The notes under the pieces: model-generated
The model's database searches: none
What the model was told of the DNA's origin: nothing
The model's input: only the letters and a program-made list of their open reading frames with translations
Assembly (NCBI GenBank): GCA_944470555.2
Contig: OX104130.1
Span: forward strand, 75,335,160 to 75,399,159
DNA from: Heterobilharzia americana
Taxonomy: Eukaryota; Platyhelminthes; Trematoda; Strigeidida; Schistosomatidae
Direction of reading: 5' to 3'
DNA length: 64,000 nt
Program-made: the position numbers and the translations under genes
Part shown: one piece after another, positions 36,205 to 47,880 of the stretch
Numbering within the stretch: the first letter of the stretch is position 1
Layout: every line of letters begins with the position of its first letter

Positions 36205-36380
36205 ATTAGTGTAAGACTTGGTCACTATGGCAGTATATAATTCTATATCAAATTTGTTTAGATGATATATAGTACACTGAGGTACAGTTTTAAATACTTG
36301 ATAACATTCCGAGCATAAACTATCAATGCTCATAATCATGTAAATATGATCACACCAACTTAGAAATCTGACCCCTATAG
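36205..36380 (-). mobile_element. PLE terminal repeat fragment, inverted relative to the next PLE
   Basis: The minus strand carries the PLE end sequence: tgattatgagcattgatagtttatgctcgg, atcaagtatttaaaactgtacctcag, down to gaccaagtcttac. It lies about 260 bp before the plus-strand PLE at 36640 in opposite orientation, recalling the inverted arms at 33.2-34.1 kb and the foldback at 15.0 kb. Confidence 0.65.
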
Positions 36381-36639
36381 TTAAGTCATATCATATTTTG
36401 GTTTTTTTAGCAATAGGATCACTGATATCCCATTCGTAGCAGAAATATTTATGAATAATCAGGAAAATATGGTCCAATGAAGCTTAACCTAAGATATGAT
36501 GGGAATACATGGTTGATGTATTTCGTGGGCGTTAAATTTGTAACAATATTAACAGTTTCCTAACACATAAAAACTCAATAGTAGACATAATCCAATCCAC
36601 TTATATGGTAGAAAAGGAATAAGGAGGATTGTTCATATT

Positions 36640-37600
36640 GGATTGCATGATGTAAAGAAGGACACAGGGTGGTTTGAATATTACCATCTACAGGGAACCA
36701 ACGTATTCTAATAGGTATCTAAACTTCACATCATATCATCCAATGCCAGTTAGAGCAGCTCTAGTCAAATTTCTAAATCATTCAGCTGAAAACATAACTA
36801 GTCACTTCAACAACTCAAACAAGCAACTAAGACACATAAAAGAAGCCTTAACAACCAATAAGTTTCCTCCATTAAGAAATGTATACGAACACAGAGGGAC
36901 CAGGATAACAACAATAATCCGAATACGAATAATAAGGACAACACGAGTAGATGGGAGTTCAAAACCTCCATTGAATTGCCTTCGAAGAAGGAACATCAAA
37001 AACGTTAGGTAGGATTCTCAACAAGACTGGAACTAGGGTGACATTTAAACCTATCAACTGACTCACAGATAAACTTTGTTGGCTGAAGCATGTGACAGAT
37101 CCAAGTCAGCAAACTAATCTGATTTATCCAACTGCATTCAGAGGCTGTGAGGTCAGGTATATAGGTGAAACTAGTTGGTTGGTATCAGTTAGATGAATGC
37201 AGTATAGGAATTTAGCCAAAGACTGAATGTTAGACTTTAACAAGATCAATATTGTGGAAGAAGACTCAGCTGTTACAATCCACGCGTTACCGTGCGAACA
37301 TAGGATGGGGTGGGATAAAACCATGGTACTTAGGTCCAATTCAGCTGGGTAAAGAGAGAGAGAGAGAGATCGGTGAATCCATTTTCCACACATGTATTAG
37401 GAATGATACAACACCGATTCGAGAGATATGGAAATTTTTACTACCACTGAAAACATGGAATATAAGGTGACAGGATTATAAAAATCAGCTACTTAGAGAA
37501 CTTTGATTACACTGATGTGAGTATGAGCAACAATTTATGCTCGAAACGTCAACAAGTAGCTAATACTGTATCACAGTGTTAACAAACATCAAATAGGCAA
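36640..37600 (+). mobile_element. Penelope-like element R, RT C-terminus plus GIY-YIG, 5'-truncated
   Basis: The open stretch 36674-37012 codes for the part of a PLE RT following the catalytic domain. 37090-37190 encodes TNLIYPTAFRGCEVRYIGETS, the GIY-YIG entry. A further block (AVTIHALPCEHRMGWDKTMV) and a (GA)n run (37353-37369) follow. It ends with the PLE terminal sequence tatgagcaacaatttatgctcgaaacg at about 37525. A near-identical copy in reverse is at 52505-53501. Both are defective, as the RT catalytic part is absent. Confidence 0.82.
36674..37012 (+). pseudogene. PLE RT C-terminal domain
   Basis: It reads MNITIYREPTYSNRYLNFTSYHP and AALVKFLNHSAENITSHF, the conserved block downstream of the PLE palm (Y-R-K-P-T...Y-L-x-F-x-S-x-H-P). 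It ends NCLRRRNIKNVR by a frameshift: the next phase continues EGTSKTLGRILNKTGTRVTF towards the GIY-YIG. Confidence 0.8.
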
Positions 37601-37710
37601 ATGTATTATGAGACTGTAAAATTGACTTAAAGCCCTACACTGTGCGAGGCAGTAGGTACAGCAGTTCTTCCAATCAATAGGTCTTTGTAGCACTGTAATT
37701 TAAATGAAGC

Positions 37711-37726
37711 AAGTCTGATTATTCAA
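37711..37726. repeat. 16-bp target-site duplication of RTE copy F (left)
   Basis: aagtctgattattcaa is repeated exactly at 41007-41022, directly after the (TAA)n tail. It fixes the element as 37727-41006 and its 5' terminus as cctcgcctggttaac. Confidence 0.95.
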
Positions 37727-38079
37727 CCTCGCCTGGTTAACTAGTTCACTAGTTACTAGCACGTCCTAAGCCCGGGTAAAGAGGGAAGGTTGGGCATAGG
37801 ACTAGCAACCCTACCCCGAAAAACAAATCTAACCGCTAAACAAACTTCAAAGCACAAACAAAATATAAAAAATGAAAACAAAATTATTCCTCACTGGAAT
37901 CGGAGAGGCGAAATGACGCCAGTTGGTGAAAGCCTTCGGGAAGCCAATTGGCCGATGTGTCTTCTCTCGCTCGATGAAAGCGAAAGTAAACGTGGGGACA
38001 TGGAATGTCCGTACGATGTTTGAACCCAGTAAGGCAGCCCGGATTGCAAACGAGATGAGAAGGTATAACATCGAAGTGC

Positions 38080-38667
38080 TTGGGATTTGCGAAAGCAGAT
38101 GAAATGTCAACTGGAGAATCAATAATTTACCCCGATATTGTCACCCAGACGACAACCACGAGCACACTGAGTGTTGGAGTGGCTATCATGATGTCCTCAA
38201 GAGCATCGAAGGCTCTCATGCAGTGGGGACCAATCTCCTCCAGCATCAAGATCAGCATCATGACAGCAAGATGGATTCAATTCAAAAGGAAGGAAGGTAT
38301 CAATCATACAATGCTACACTATGCACCTACAAATAATGCAGAGCAAGAGAAAAAGGAGGATTTCTACAGACAACTTCAATCAACACTGGACAAGACCTCA
38401 GTTGGCGATATCAAAATTCTAATGGGTGATATGAATGTCAAATTGGGAGCAGACAACATAGGAAGAGAACTAACCATGGGTCGAGAAGCACTCGGTGAGG
38501 TGATGAACGAGAATGGAGAATTGTTTGCAGAATTCTGTGCATTCAACGATTTGGTGATTGGAGGTGAGGCAGTGTGTTCAAGCACAGGGATATCCACAAA
38601 GCGACATGGATTTCACCATTCACCAGATGCACACACTCAAAATCAGATCGACTTTATCTCAATCTGA
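38080..38667 (+). pseudogene. RTE endonuclease, middle and C-terminal part (copy F)
   Basis: The best EN in the window for this part: MQWGPISSSIKISIMTARWIQF, LHYAPTNNAEQE, ILMGDMNVKLGADN (metal and catalytic residues Asp and Asn) and NQIDFISI. This frame shows that the TACGC insertion in copies D, E and G is the derived, frame-breaking state. The GSVFRHKD block is disturbed by small insertions (38557-38625), and a stop follows ISI; the SDHYLV block comes after a frame change. Confidence 0.85.
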
Positions 38668-39044
38668 AGAAAGTGTAGACGCAGTCTACTTGACACAAGG
38701 TCAAGAAGAGGAGCAGATGTAGGTTCAGACCACTATCTAGTGCAAGGAACCCACCTTCCAAATCAAGTTAAAAGCCTTCAAGGAAGCTGGTGATAGACCT
38801 CAATTCAAGTAAAACACTCGGAAACTGAAGTACCAAACTACAAAGGAGATCTTCACGTCAGCCATCAGGACAAAATGGGAGACATCCAGCAACATCCCTG
38901 AAGAAACCTGTGTGGAAGAACACTGGAAGTCTTTGAAAGAGATGTAGAAAGAAACCTGCATAACCAAGTGTATTAGGAAGGAAGAAGAAAGAAGATAAGG
39001 AATGGATCTCGACGGATACCTGAAAGCTGATAGAGGAGAGGAGG

Positions 39045-39710
39045 ATGGTGAAGCAGAAGATAAACCAGTGCAAGGATGCTCAACGACAAGAGGAACTGAG
39101 TACAATGTATAAAACACTGAACAAAGAAGTGAAGAAGAGTGCACGGAAAGACAAAACACACTTCTACGACGCACTGGCAAGTGAAGCAGAACAGGCTGCA
39201 GGTAAGAGAGACCTGACGACCTTGTATCAAATAACCAGGTTGCTATCAGGGAAGAGATCAACACAGATGAAACCAATAAAAGATGATGTCGGAAATTTAA
39301 TTACGAAAGAAGAGAAACAGAGGAAACAATGGGCCGACCACTTCAAGAAGCTCTTGAATCGACCACCACCACCACCTGCACTCCTTCCAGAAATACCACC
39401 TGCAGCCGCTGAATTACAAGTGAACATAAATCCCCCAACGAAAATGGAAGTCCTGAACGCCATAAAGCTACTGAAATGCGGGAAAGCAGCAGGACCAGAT
39501 GGAATACCGCCAGAAGCACTGAGAACAGATGCAGAGACAACAGCGGACATGCTCACATCACACCACCATTGCAGAAGGTGTGGAAGGAAGAGAAGGTACC
39601 TGACGATTGATTGGAAGAAGGGCTACCTTGTCAAACTGCCGAAGAAAAGAGACCTCAGTGTTTGCAAGAACTGGCGCGGAATCACTCTCCTGTCCACCCG
39701 GAGCAAGTAA
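39045..39710 (+). pseudogene. RTE linker and RT entry (copy F)
   Basis: A 221-residue frame with the Lys-rich linker (KEVKKSARKDKTHFYDALASEAEQ), the GKAAGPDGIPPEAL block and GYLVKLPKK...NWRGITLLST. The frame is shifted between about 39560 and 39600 and again after the last block, by insertions like those in copy A at the same place. Confidence 0.82.
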
Positions 39711-41189
39711 AATATTAAGCCGCATCATCCTGGAGAGGCTTAAAAATGCACTGGATTCAAAACTACGACCGGAACAGGCAGGCTGGCTGGATTCAGGAAG
39801 TACAAATCATGTGCAGACCAAATTGCAACGCCTCGCATCATCATAGAACAGAGTATAGAATGGCAGTCAACTGGATCTCTACCTCAACTTTATCGACTTT
39901 GAGAAGGCCTTTGACAGCGTCGACCGAGAAGTAATCTGGAAACTGCTTAACTACTACGGAGTACCGCAAACCTTTATCCGCCTCATTCAACAACTATATG
40001 AAGATGCCACATGCCGGCCAAGTAATTCACAATGGGAAGCTCAGTGATGCCTTTGAAGTGATGTGAAGACAGGAGTGAAACGAGGTTGCCTACTATCCCC
40101 CATGATATTCCTGATTGTGGTCGACTGGATCATGCAGCAAACAGTGAGGAGCGAGAAGAGGGGGATACACTGGCTGGACTGCGGAAAAGAACCTAGAAGA
40201 CTTGGATTTCGCCAACGATGACTTGTGCCTGATGTCACATAAACTTGAAGATCTACAGGCAAAAACTAACAAGTTGACAGAAGAGGGACTTCAAGTGAAT
40301 ATAGAGAAGACAGAGGTGATGAAAATACTGCGCCAAAAACTTCAACATCAACAACAAACTCCAATCACCGTCAACGAGAGAAACTTAAAGGAAGTAACCT
40401 CCTTCACTTAGCACTGTTTCAACTACAGGTGGCGGGACGGACGAGGACGTCAAAGTCAGAGTCAGGTTTTCATTAGCCTGAAATCAGTGTGGAGATCTTC
40501 TGCACTCAGCATGTGGAACAACATCCCGATTTTCAACACCAACGTCAAGTCAATGCTTCTGTATGGTTCAGAGACTTGGCGCGTCATGAAAGGAACTTCC
40601 AATAAACTACAGACATTCATCAACAACTGCCTACACTGGCTCGCTACTGAAGATCAGAAGGATTGCCAGAAAAAATAAGCAACAAGCAGCTCTGGGAACG
40701 AACCAACCAAGAACCTATCACTCAACAAATATGCAGGAGGAAGTGGAGATGGATTGGGCATACACTGAGAAGGCCGACGGAGGACATCACGCGTCAGGCC
40801 AGTCACTCGAGGGGAATCTCCATGGGAAGCGACGAGTTGGACGTCCCAGCTGAGGGTGATATGCAGGAGATCGTGCGAGGAGGAAATGAGAGGTTGTGGG
40901 CTGTCGTGGAACCAGGTTCAAAAGATCTCAGAGAACAGAGGTCACTGGAGGCGTGCTACTGAAGCCGTATGTTCCGCTAGGAACCCAAGGGACTAATAAT
41001 AATAATAAGTCTGATTATTCAATGAATGATGGGAATGACAGCGTTCTATTTTATACATATACTTAACGTGACTGTGCCCATAGCATTTTACAGGCATGCG
41101 GGTCTTACGCTGTTTCCTCACAAAAAAAAAATTGAAGTAATCAAATGGAAGCATAAAAGTTCCTAATAATAGCTGCCTGATAGCAGTTA

Positions 41190-41310
41190 CAGAGCACTAT
41201 ACGGCCATTTAGTTCTAGTAATGGGAATCCAAAGGTATGTGAATCTGTGGTGCCACCAGGAATCTAAGCCAGGAACTTCAGGTTTCACAGTTAGCAAGTT
41301 ACTATTCAAA
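41190..41310 (-). repeat. Decayed hammerhead SINE (second type)
   Basis: The minus strand aligns with 32337-32455: gtaacttgctaac, ggcttagattcctggtggcacca, ggattcccattactagaactaaatggccgtatagtgctc. Loop II and stem I can still be recognised; CTGANGA and GAAA are lost. Confidence 0.6.
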
Positions 41311-41489
41311 CACGCTTTCAGAAACTGATGCTAATGTGCTCACCTCAGAACATGTAGGTCCTGCGTTCAACTTCTAGCAGCGTTGTCGGTGAGTGAAGCT
41401 GAGGTGTGACATACAGCTGACCACGACTACAAGGTTTCCGAAAGTTCTTCAACTAATATCAGTAATCAATGAATTGTTATCATAAAAAT

Positions 41490-42165
41490 TTATCCCTTGC
41501 GTTCCTACTGATATATAGGGCTTCACTACCATGTCTCCATTTCACTCCCTTCTCTCAGTCTACTCCCCAACCTGGATCCAACACTGCCCACAAGCTCTCA
41601 TTTACTCCTCACCTACCATCTCCCCCATGTCACCATTCCCTCCGACACCCAAATCGTCATTTCCCATCTGCATTCCACTCAACAACCTGACCAGGCGCGT
41701 GATGTCTCCGAATGGTCTTCTCAGTGCAGGATCAATCCATCTGCATATCCACTTCCTTCTTCTGCATATTTGTTCAGCGATAGGTTCTTGCATGGTGCGT
41801 TATCAGGCCAGAGTTCCGCCTTGCTTATTCTTATTCTTATTACTCTGACCATCTGAGCCTCAGTATCGAGCAAGCGTAGACAGTTGTTGATGATGTATGT
41901 GTGTAGTTTGTTGGAAATGCCTTTATCAAAGTGCCGAGTCTCTCAACCATCACATTGAAGCACTCACTTGACTGGATTAGTGTTGAGAATTCGGATGTTG
42001 TTCAGGCTTTGAGCTGATTGTAGAAGATCTGCACACTGGTTTCAGGTTAAACCACGCCTGTCTTGCTGTCTTCCGGTGCTGGCTTTGACATGTTCATCTG
42101 TGCCAGTGCCGCCTGTAGTTGAAACGATGCTGCCATGCCTAGATAGGTGAAAGAGGCGAATTCAA
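41490..42165 (-). mobile_element. RTE copy V, 5'-truncated
   Basis: Minus-strand 3' end of the RTE family up to the FTYLG block. It carries the subfamily mark gcaaggg (others cccaaggg) and a deduced piece MQEPIAEQICRRRKWICRW that is shared almost letter for letter with copy W at 45318-45400. Confidence 0.85.
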
Positions 42166-44690
42166 TAGACAATCTTAAAATCATTGTATAGATCCGTTAG
42201 GTGATCGAAATCGATTAGATGTTCAAGGATAGAAGTTTTTGATGCATTTCTTTTCACTCTTTGTTTCTCAATACCTAAGTATCAATAAAAGAGCTTACAC
42301 TGGCTTAGAAGATGAGATGGGTGGAAGTAATTATTTGGTCAGGGAAGCGAACAGAAGAGAAAGGAGCACAAAGTAATGGCATTATTTAACTAGCAAAACT
42401 TACAATGTGGTAGTGAAAGGTTGATAATTGTCTGTTTCAGAAAATAGCGCTTTAAATAAGGTTACTTCTCAGCAATTCCTTTGATAACATAGACTATATC
42501 TGCAGCCACCTTTTGATTAAGTATTCGTAAGAATCTTGTAGTGTCTACGTTATGTCCAATGACAAGTAAGTATATCCTATCTCACTACTTATGTTCTATG
42601 CGCAATTAAAATATGCTTCGAAATAAGGTGAAGGGCTTTACTATTTCTTCTGTATATGTTTGGTGCATTCACGTGAAAATATATACGCAGTTAAAAGCAG
42701 TATGAAAAGAGCAATTAGCAAACTTCGGTCTTGTCAGTGAACACTTCAATTGATGCAGTACCATAATGAGCAGTTAGATACCTTTCAGTTAGTGCCCAAT
42801 TAACTTGGTATATAATCTTTTTGATCAAACCTAACCTTTAAAGCAAGACATAGACATAAATCTTTCCTCAACCATAGTCTATGTTACTTTTTAACCCTAC
42901 ATTTTCCCGCGGTTGTTTACATACCCTTTTTATTATTCTAATGTCATTTCATTATTTTCCAGCATTAGTTCATCCTTGAGCTTCCTTTATTATCAACTTG
43001 TTCCTACTAACAAAAAGGGTTTCTCACAACTATTCTGTCTGATTTTGGAGAGGATTAGACAAGATTCATCTCATCTGATTACTTCTTAGAGAATCAACGG
43101 TTTTGAATACGTTTTAGATAAAATTACTTAATAATAAACGATGACCAGAAAAGTTTACTCATCCAATGTGTTTTATTACTAGTATTGCGTGAATCCTTAA
43201 ACGTCGATTTCCTTTATCAATAATTATACGCATATTTAATGTTAGATGACTGAGAACAAATACAGCGCTTCATAGTTCTTAGTCTCTTAGATGTTTAATC
43301 ATGGGATTGAGTCATGTTTAACGACTAGATGACATAACATTATTCACTTAACGGTGCCGTCTCACAGCAATAAAGAATCCTACAAAACATTTTTGGTAGG
43401 TTACTTGTGCAAACGCTGTCAATGTAACATGTGTGACAAAACAAGATTTTGCTGAATACTATCCAATAAAGATAGCAAAGTGCATACAGACTAATCGACA
43501 GTGGGTATCCAGTGTAGCTATCCAGTCTTTAATGTTCAACCTGCGGCGAAGAAGTGACACCACTGCTGTGCACGGTATTTGGGTGTTAGATATACTTTCT
43601 GATAATCATCAGTAAGCCGACTCTGTAATTTTGAGGAAACTGATGTTAACTTGGGGACTTAAACTTGCGTCAATCAATGCTGAGTTAATAGGCTTAACCA
43701 CTAAGCTACTCAGATGTGAATAACTATTTGAAGTATGAACAACGATAAAAGATTCAAAGCACTTTTATACATTTTAATTGATTGGATTCCACTAAAGTAT
43801 CAAAGTTATGCTGTGTAATATTAACTATTATAAGAAGAAATACACATTATGAATGCGTACGAAACAGAAAGAAAAAAACTGTATCCGATTGTTTGCTGTT
43901 GACAGGAAAAACTGAATCAAAATGGATCCATACCATTCAATTATTAATATTGTTTTTAATCTATTGGACTTCATTCAAAGAAGGCATGGTATGAAGCTTC
44001 ATCAAATATTGTTTGTAAACATGTTGCCCATCTGATAAACTTTTATGTTACTGATATACGAGAGGGTTTCAGTGTTCTCTACGAGCGACTTTAAAGGCCA
44101 CTCTAACAAGTGCTGAATTAGCCAATTACGTTTCTCTATTTCGGCTAAAAAGTCAGATTTTAAGTGAATAGTGAGGTTGAATTAGTTGTTTCAGTTGTTA
44201 CTAAGGTGATCTTTAGAGTCACTCTTCTCTACTATGACCACTGTTCCCATTCGGCCATATCTCTTAATAGGCTGTTATATTCTTGAATTATTTTCATACA
44301 TTGTGTTATCAAAAAATGAAAGATCAGCACCCAGCTCTAAGCTTGTATTTCTTCCCGAGATGCGCAATTAAATCTTGTACGACAGTACTAGGGATTAGTA
44401 TTTAGGACATTAAAAATGTTCACCAAACACTCACTGGTAATCCATTATCTTCAAGAATGAAACTTTAAAATTATGACCTAAATACACCCAATTCTCAAGC
44501 CAAATACAGTTTGGAGAGGATTCATATTGAGTATCTCTCAGTCAATCAGAAAAACTCTTGGGACACCTTAGAAATACGGGTTATTGGAAAAGGATTTCCT
44601 AATGAGGGAAGCTTTCTGAATCTTTGGTAATTCTTCCATTTTGCAGGTATGTGGGGACATATTAACAATTTCAAGCATGTATTCATTAAG
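42166..44690. other. 2.5 kb without recognisable genes
   Basis: AT-rich. A weak minus-strand pol III-like string (gtagcttagtggttaagcc, near 43695-43715) may mark an old SINE, but no hammerhead is left. The frames at 43433-43615 and 43782-43994 show no domain. Confidence 0.45.
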
Positions 44691-45640
44691 GAGTAGCGAG
44701 AAGAGGGGGATATGCTGGACTGTGGAAATATCCTAGAAGATTTAGATTTCGCCGATAATGATTTATGTCTAATGTCGCACAAACTCAAAGATCTACAGAC
44801 AAAAATCAAAAAGTTGACAGAAGAGGCAGGGCAGCGAAGACGGGACTTCCAGTGAATGTAGAGAAGATGGAGGTGATGAAGATACCCAACCAACACCACC
44901 ACCAACAACAGCAAGCTCCAATCACCATTAACGGGAGAAATTTAAATGGAGTAGCCTCTTTCACCTATCTAGGCATGGCAGCATCGTTTCAACTACAGGC
45001 GGCACTGGCACAGATGAACATGTCAAAGCCAGCACCGGAAGACAGCAAGACAGGCGTGGTTTAACCTGAAACCAGTGTGCAGATCTTCTACAATCAGCTC
45101 AAAGCCTGAACAACATCCGAATTCTCAACACTAATCCAGTCAAGTGAGTGCTTCAATGTGATGGTTGAGAGACTCGGCACTTTGATAAAGGCATTTCCAA
45201 CAAACTACACACATACATCATCAACAACTGTCTACGCTTGCTCGATACTGAGGCTCAGATGGTCAGAGTAATAAGAATAAGAATAAGCAAGGCGGAACTG
45301 TGGCCTGATAACGCACCATGCAAGAACCTATCGCTGAACAAATATGCAGAAGAAGGAAGTGGATATGCAGATGGATTGATCCTGCACTGAGAAGACCATT
45401 CGGAGACATCACGTGCCAGGTCAGGTTGTTGAGTGGAATGCAGATGGGAAATGACGATTTGGGTGTCGGAGGGAATGGTGACATGGGGGAGATGGTAGGT
45501 GAGGAGTAAATGAGAGCTTGTGGGCAGTGTTGGATCCAGGTTGGGGAGTAGACTGAGAGAAGGGAGTGAAATGGAGACATGGTAGTGAAGCCCTATATTC
45601 CAGTAGGAATGCAAGGGACAAATAATAATAATAATAATAA
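44691..45640 (+). mobile_element. RTE copy W, 5'-truncated
   Basis: It starts just before motif C (agtagcgagaagaggggg), which reads FADND because of an added codon, and runs to the family end with a (TAA)n tail at 45620-45640. The frame 44765-45064 covers SHKLKDLQTK..LPVNVEKMEVMKI and NLNGVASFTYLG, then shifts. Its last about 670 bp are an inverted near-identical partner of copy V. Confidence 0.86.
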
Positions 45641-45647
45641 CGATAAT

Positions 45648-45720
45648 ATGCGAATGTACAGCTCGTTTAAAACAGTCCTCTTCACTGATTATCTTGTTTT
45701 TGATATCCATATGGGAAATT
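45648..45720 (+). repeat. Fragment related to the PLE inverted arms
   Basis: gtacagctcg...cctcttcactgattatcttgtttttgatatcc resembles the right arm at 34066-34123 and, in reverse, the left arm at 33206-33280. It lies directly after the tail of copy W. Short and diverged. Confidence 0.4.
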
Positions 45721-46440
45721 ATGGTTGTACTTATGTATTCTGCAGCCTTAGTTCTCTGCATATATAGAAAATTTATGCTTTGAAAAGGTTCATTCATTTG
45801 TCTTGTAGGGGTCATTTCAGTGACATTTCAAATCTTTGTTATTTAACTCTTTGTAACTTAGTAACACCATGTTGGTGTGTATTCCCTATTATTCAGTTTT
45901 CTGCTTACAGACTCAACTAAATTAAATAATTTTTTGTTTGGCACTAAAATGTTTTTAGGCTGTAAACATCTGATTAGAATGTCTGTATTAAACTGAATGA
46001 ATACCTGTTACCAAAATTGTTATAAATGATCATTTTAAGTTTGGTGACACTAGTTGGTTTTCACTTATTGGAAAACAAAACGGAATTCATTACATATTCG
46101 ATTTACTTGGCTTTTCAAGGAAAATTTCTATCATTTAAACAATGTAATCTTTGCGGATAATTTGGAAAGTTATAATACATTTCTGTATTGTCAATAATTA
46201 TGTCAAACAATAGGATGGTTTCCGAAACATTTCTAATAAACTATGTTTTTGAATATAGTGGGTTAATGAATATGAAGGTAAGCTGTTACGACATGATCCC
46301 AACCAACATTTTATACTTGCAAGCAACCACTGGAATTGTTTTTTTAAACCCCGAAGAATATCTGTATTTCAAAGAAATCTTGTATAACTGCGGTCTACTT
46401 TTCAGTTGATGATGCGTTGATACAAGCAACATCATATAAA
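45721..46440. other. No recognisable gene
   Basis: AT-rich. The frame 46188-46409 (73 residues) has no domain and a low-complexity hydrophobic make-up. Confidence 0.4.
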
Positions 46441-46620
46441 ATACACATAGTACAAGAAGTGGCTGTTATGGATAACGCTCTACCACTTGAAGCAACTAGT
46501 CCTGAGTGTAAGCCTTGCTGAGAACAACGTCGCTTACTTGATGGTAGGTACCTCCAACTGAAGTGTCCCAATCAGGACGAAACGTGCTTTCGGCAATCCA
46601 CTGCTACCCATGAATAATAT
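46441..46620 (+). repeat. Sm-alpha SINE, dead hammerhead
   Basis: The 5' part starts with the tacaagaagtggctgttatgg common to these SINEs. The ribozyme region has gtcc-caatca-ggac and GAAA (46579-46582), but the first box is CTGAAGT (46558-46564) and the cleavage region is gctttcggcaatccactgct, so the core and stem I are damaged. Confidence 0.75.
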
Positions 46621-47705
46621 CATTCACCTGATGTTGATTAAACCAGTGGAAAGAAACCACTTTATACTATTTAGTTCCTATGTCGAGTCTGTTACCTCAT
46701 ATAATTTTTTTCAGTTTCGGATATTTTACCATAATTGATGTATCTGAATTGAAAATCTCGGTGAAAGCCTACATAAAAGTGTCAAATATTGCTGAAATAA
46801 TCTAGACTATCAGTAAATAATATATCATTATGCATATACAAATAAATCTGCAAACTTATTTAGTCTGAAATATGAACAAAAACAATTAGATGTGTTTAGG
46901 TGAGTCTTATTCATGTAGTGGATCTTTTGATCAATGTTTTTCGAATATTATGAATGTCATTACATTCACTAGAAAGGTCAATAGCATTTTAAGGAGTAAA
47001 ATTACAGAAATAAAGCTGCATATATTATGAGAGATACATTTTTAAAGGTGATATAACATTCTGAAAATATTTAATTTATGATTGGTAAAAATATGTGGGG
47101 AATTTATCAACGGAATTCTTGTCAATAGCCCTAATCATTTTATCATAAAGTAAGGTTGAATAAGTTAGTAAATGAATTTTGTGTAAAAAAAAACACAATT
47201 AAGGCATAACAAGCAAGATCAACTTGAAAAACACCTGAGCATACTTAATAATACAGAACATCAGGTAAATTCCTGACGACAACCTATTGGGATGACAATC
47301 AAAAATACCAGTGGAAATCGCTAACTTCTTGTTAACTGTATTTAAGAACAAGTTTCGTCATATATTTTCCATTAAAAATTAAAATAAACATGAACAATTG
47401 TGTGGTTAATGAATTTCAGAACTATTTCTTAATCTAGGTATAGTCGTGTTTTACTATCCATCTAGCAGAAAAGCTAACAAACTGTACTTTATCACACTTC
47501 AAAATCCATCAGTTTAACCCATTTGTGATACAGTTTTGCAATACCGCTTTGAAGAAAACTCTACTCTTGTGGGGAAATCCTGTCGTACACTAAAATGGTC
47601 GTCATATATTGATACTGTTTATTTCCCGCTGTTATACTGTATCGAATTTCTCAACTTCTGTCGGCAAATACGTTCCTCGATACTGTCTGAATATTCACTA
47701 CTTTA
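46621..47705. other. No recognisable gene
   Basis: AT-rich sequence without assignable repeats or domain-bearing frames. Confidence 0.4.
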
Positions 47706-47880
47706 TAGTGGCTGTCATGCCTCAGTGAGCCAATGGATAACACTTTTGGGCTTGATGCTTTGCTTACAAAGCTAAAACCTTTGGGGGAACACCGTCACTC
47801 ACTAGGGTGTGGGTACATCCGGCTGATGACGATCAAGTAGGACGAAACGCGCCTATTGGATTCCACTACAAGTCACCAAG
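47706..47880 (+). repeat. Sm-alpha SINE, hammerhead core boxes intact, stem II lost
   Basis: From about 47715: tgtcatgcctcagtgagccaatggataac (A-box region), gggggaacaccgtcactcactagggtgtgggtacatccgg, then CTGATGA (47823-47829) and GAAA (47844-47847), both perfect. The segment between them (cgatcaagtaggac) cannot form the usual gtcc/ggac stem. The cleavage triplet region reads cctatt. Stem I can pair using G-U pairs. Confidence 0.78.

Larger units (their letters stand above)
37727..41006 (+). mobile_element. RTE copy F, full length, youngest complete insertion
   Basis: At 3,280 bp, with a perfect 16-bp TSD, this is the reference for the family's ends. The 5'UTR is about 247 bp and the ATG is at 37974. 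EN continues over 38080-38667 with only a few breaks (LGICES..., LMGDMNVKLGAD). The RT entry is in 39045-39710. Motif A (DFEKAFDSVDREV) is near 39895-39930 and motif B near 40070-40130. Motif C is split by an extra Asn codon (FANDD, 40208-40222). The 3' end is ctaggaacccaagggac plus (TAA)n. Despite the fresh TSD the frame is broken many times by short duplications, so its RNA was probably copied by enzyme from another element. Confidence 0.93.

Noticed and set aside
41602..45509. Paired open frames 41602-41793 and 45318-45509 as a duplicated small gene
   Set aside because: Both are the C-terminal piece of RTE copies V and W.
46188..46409. 73-residue plus-strand frame as a small secreted or membrane protein
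   Set aside because: No clear signal peptide or membrane segment pattern; composition as expected for AT-rich DNA.
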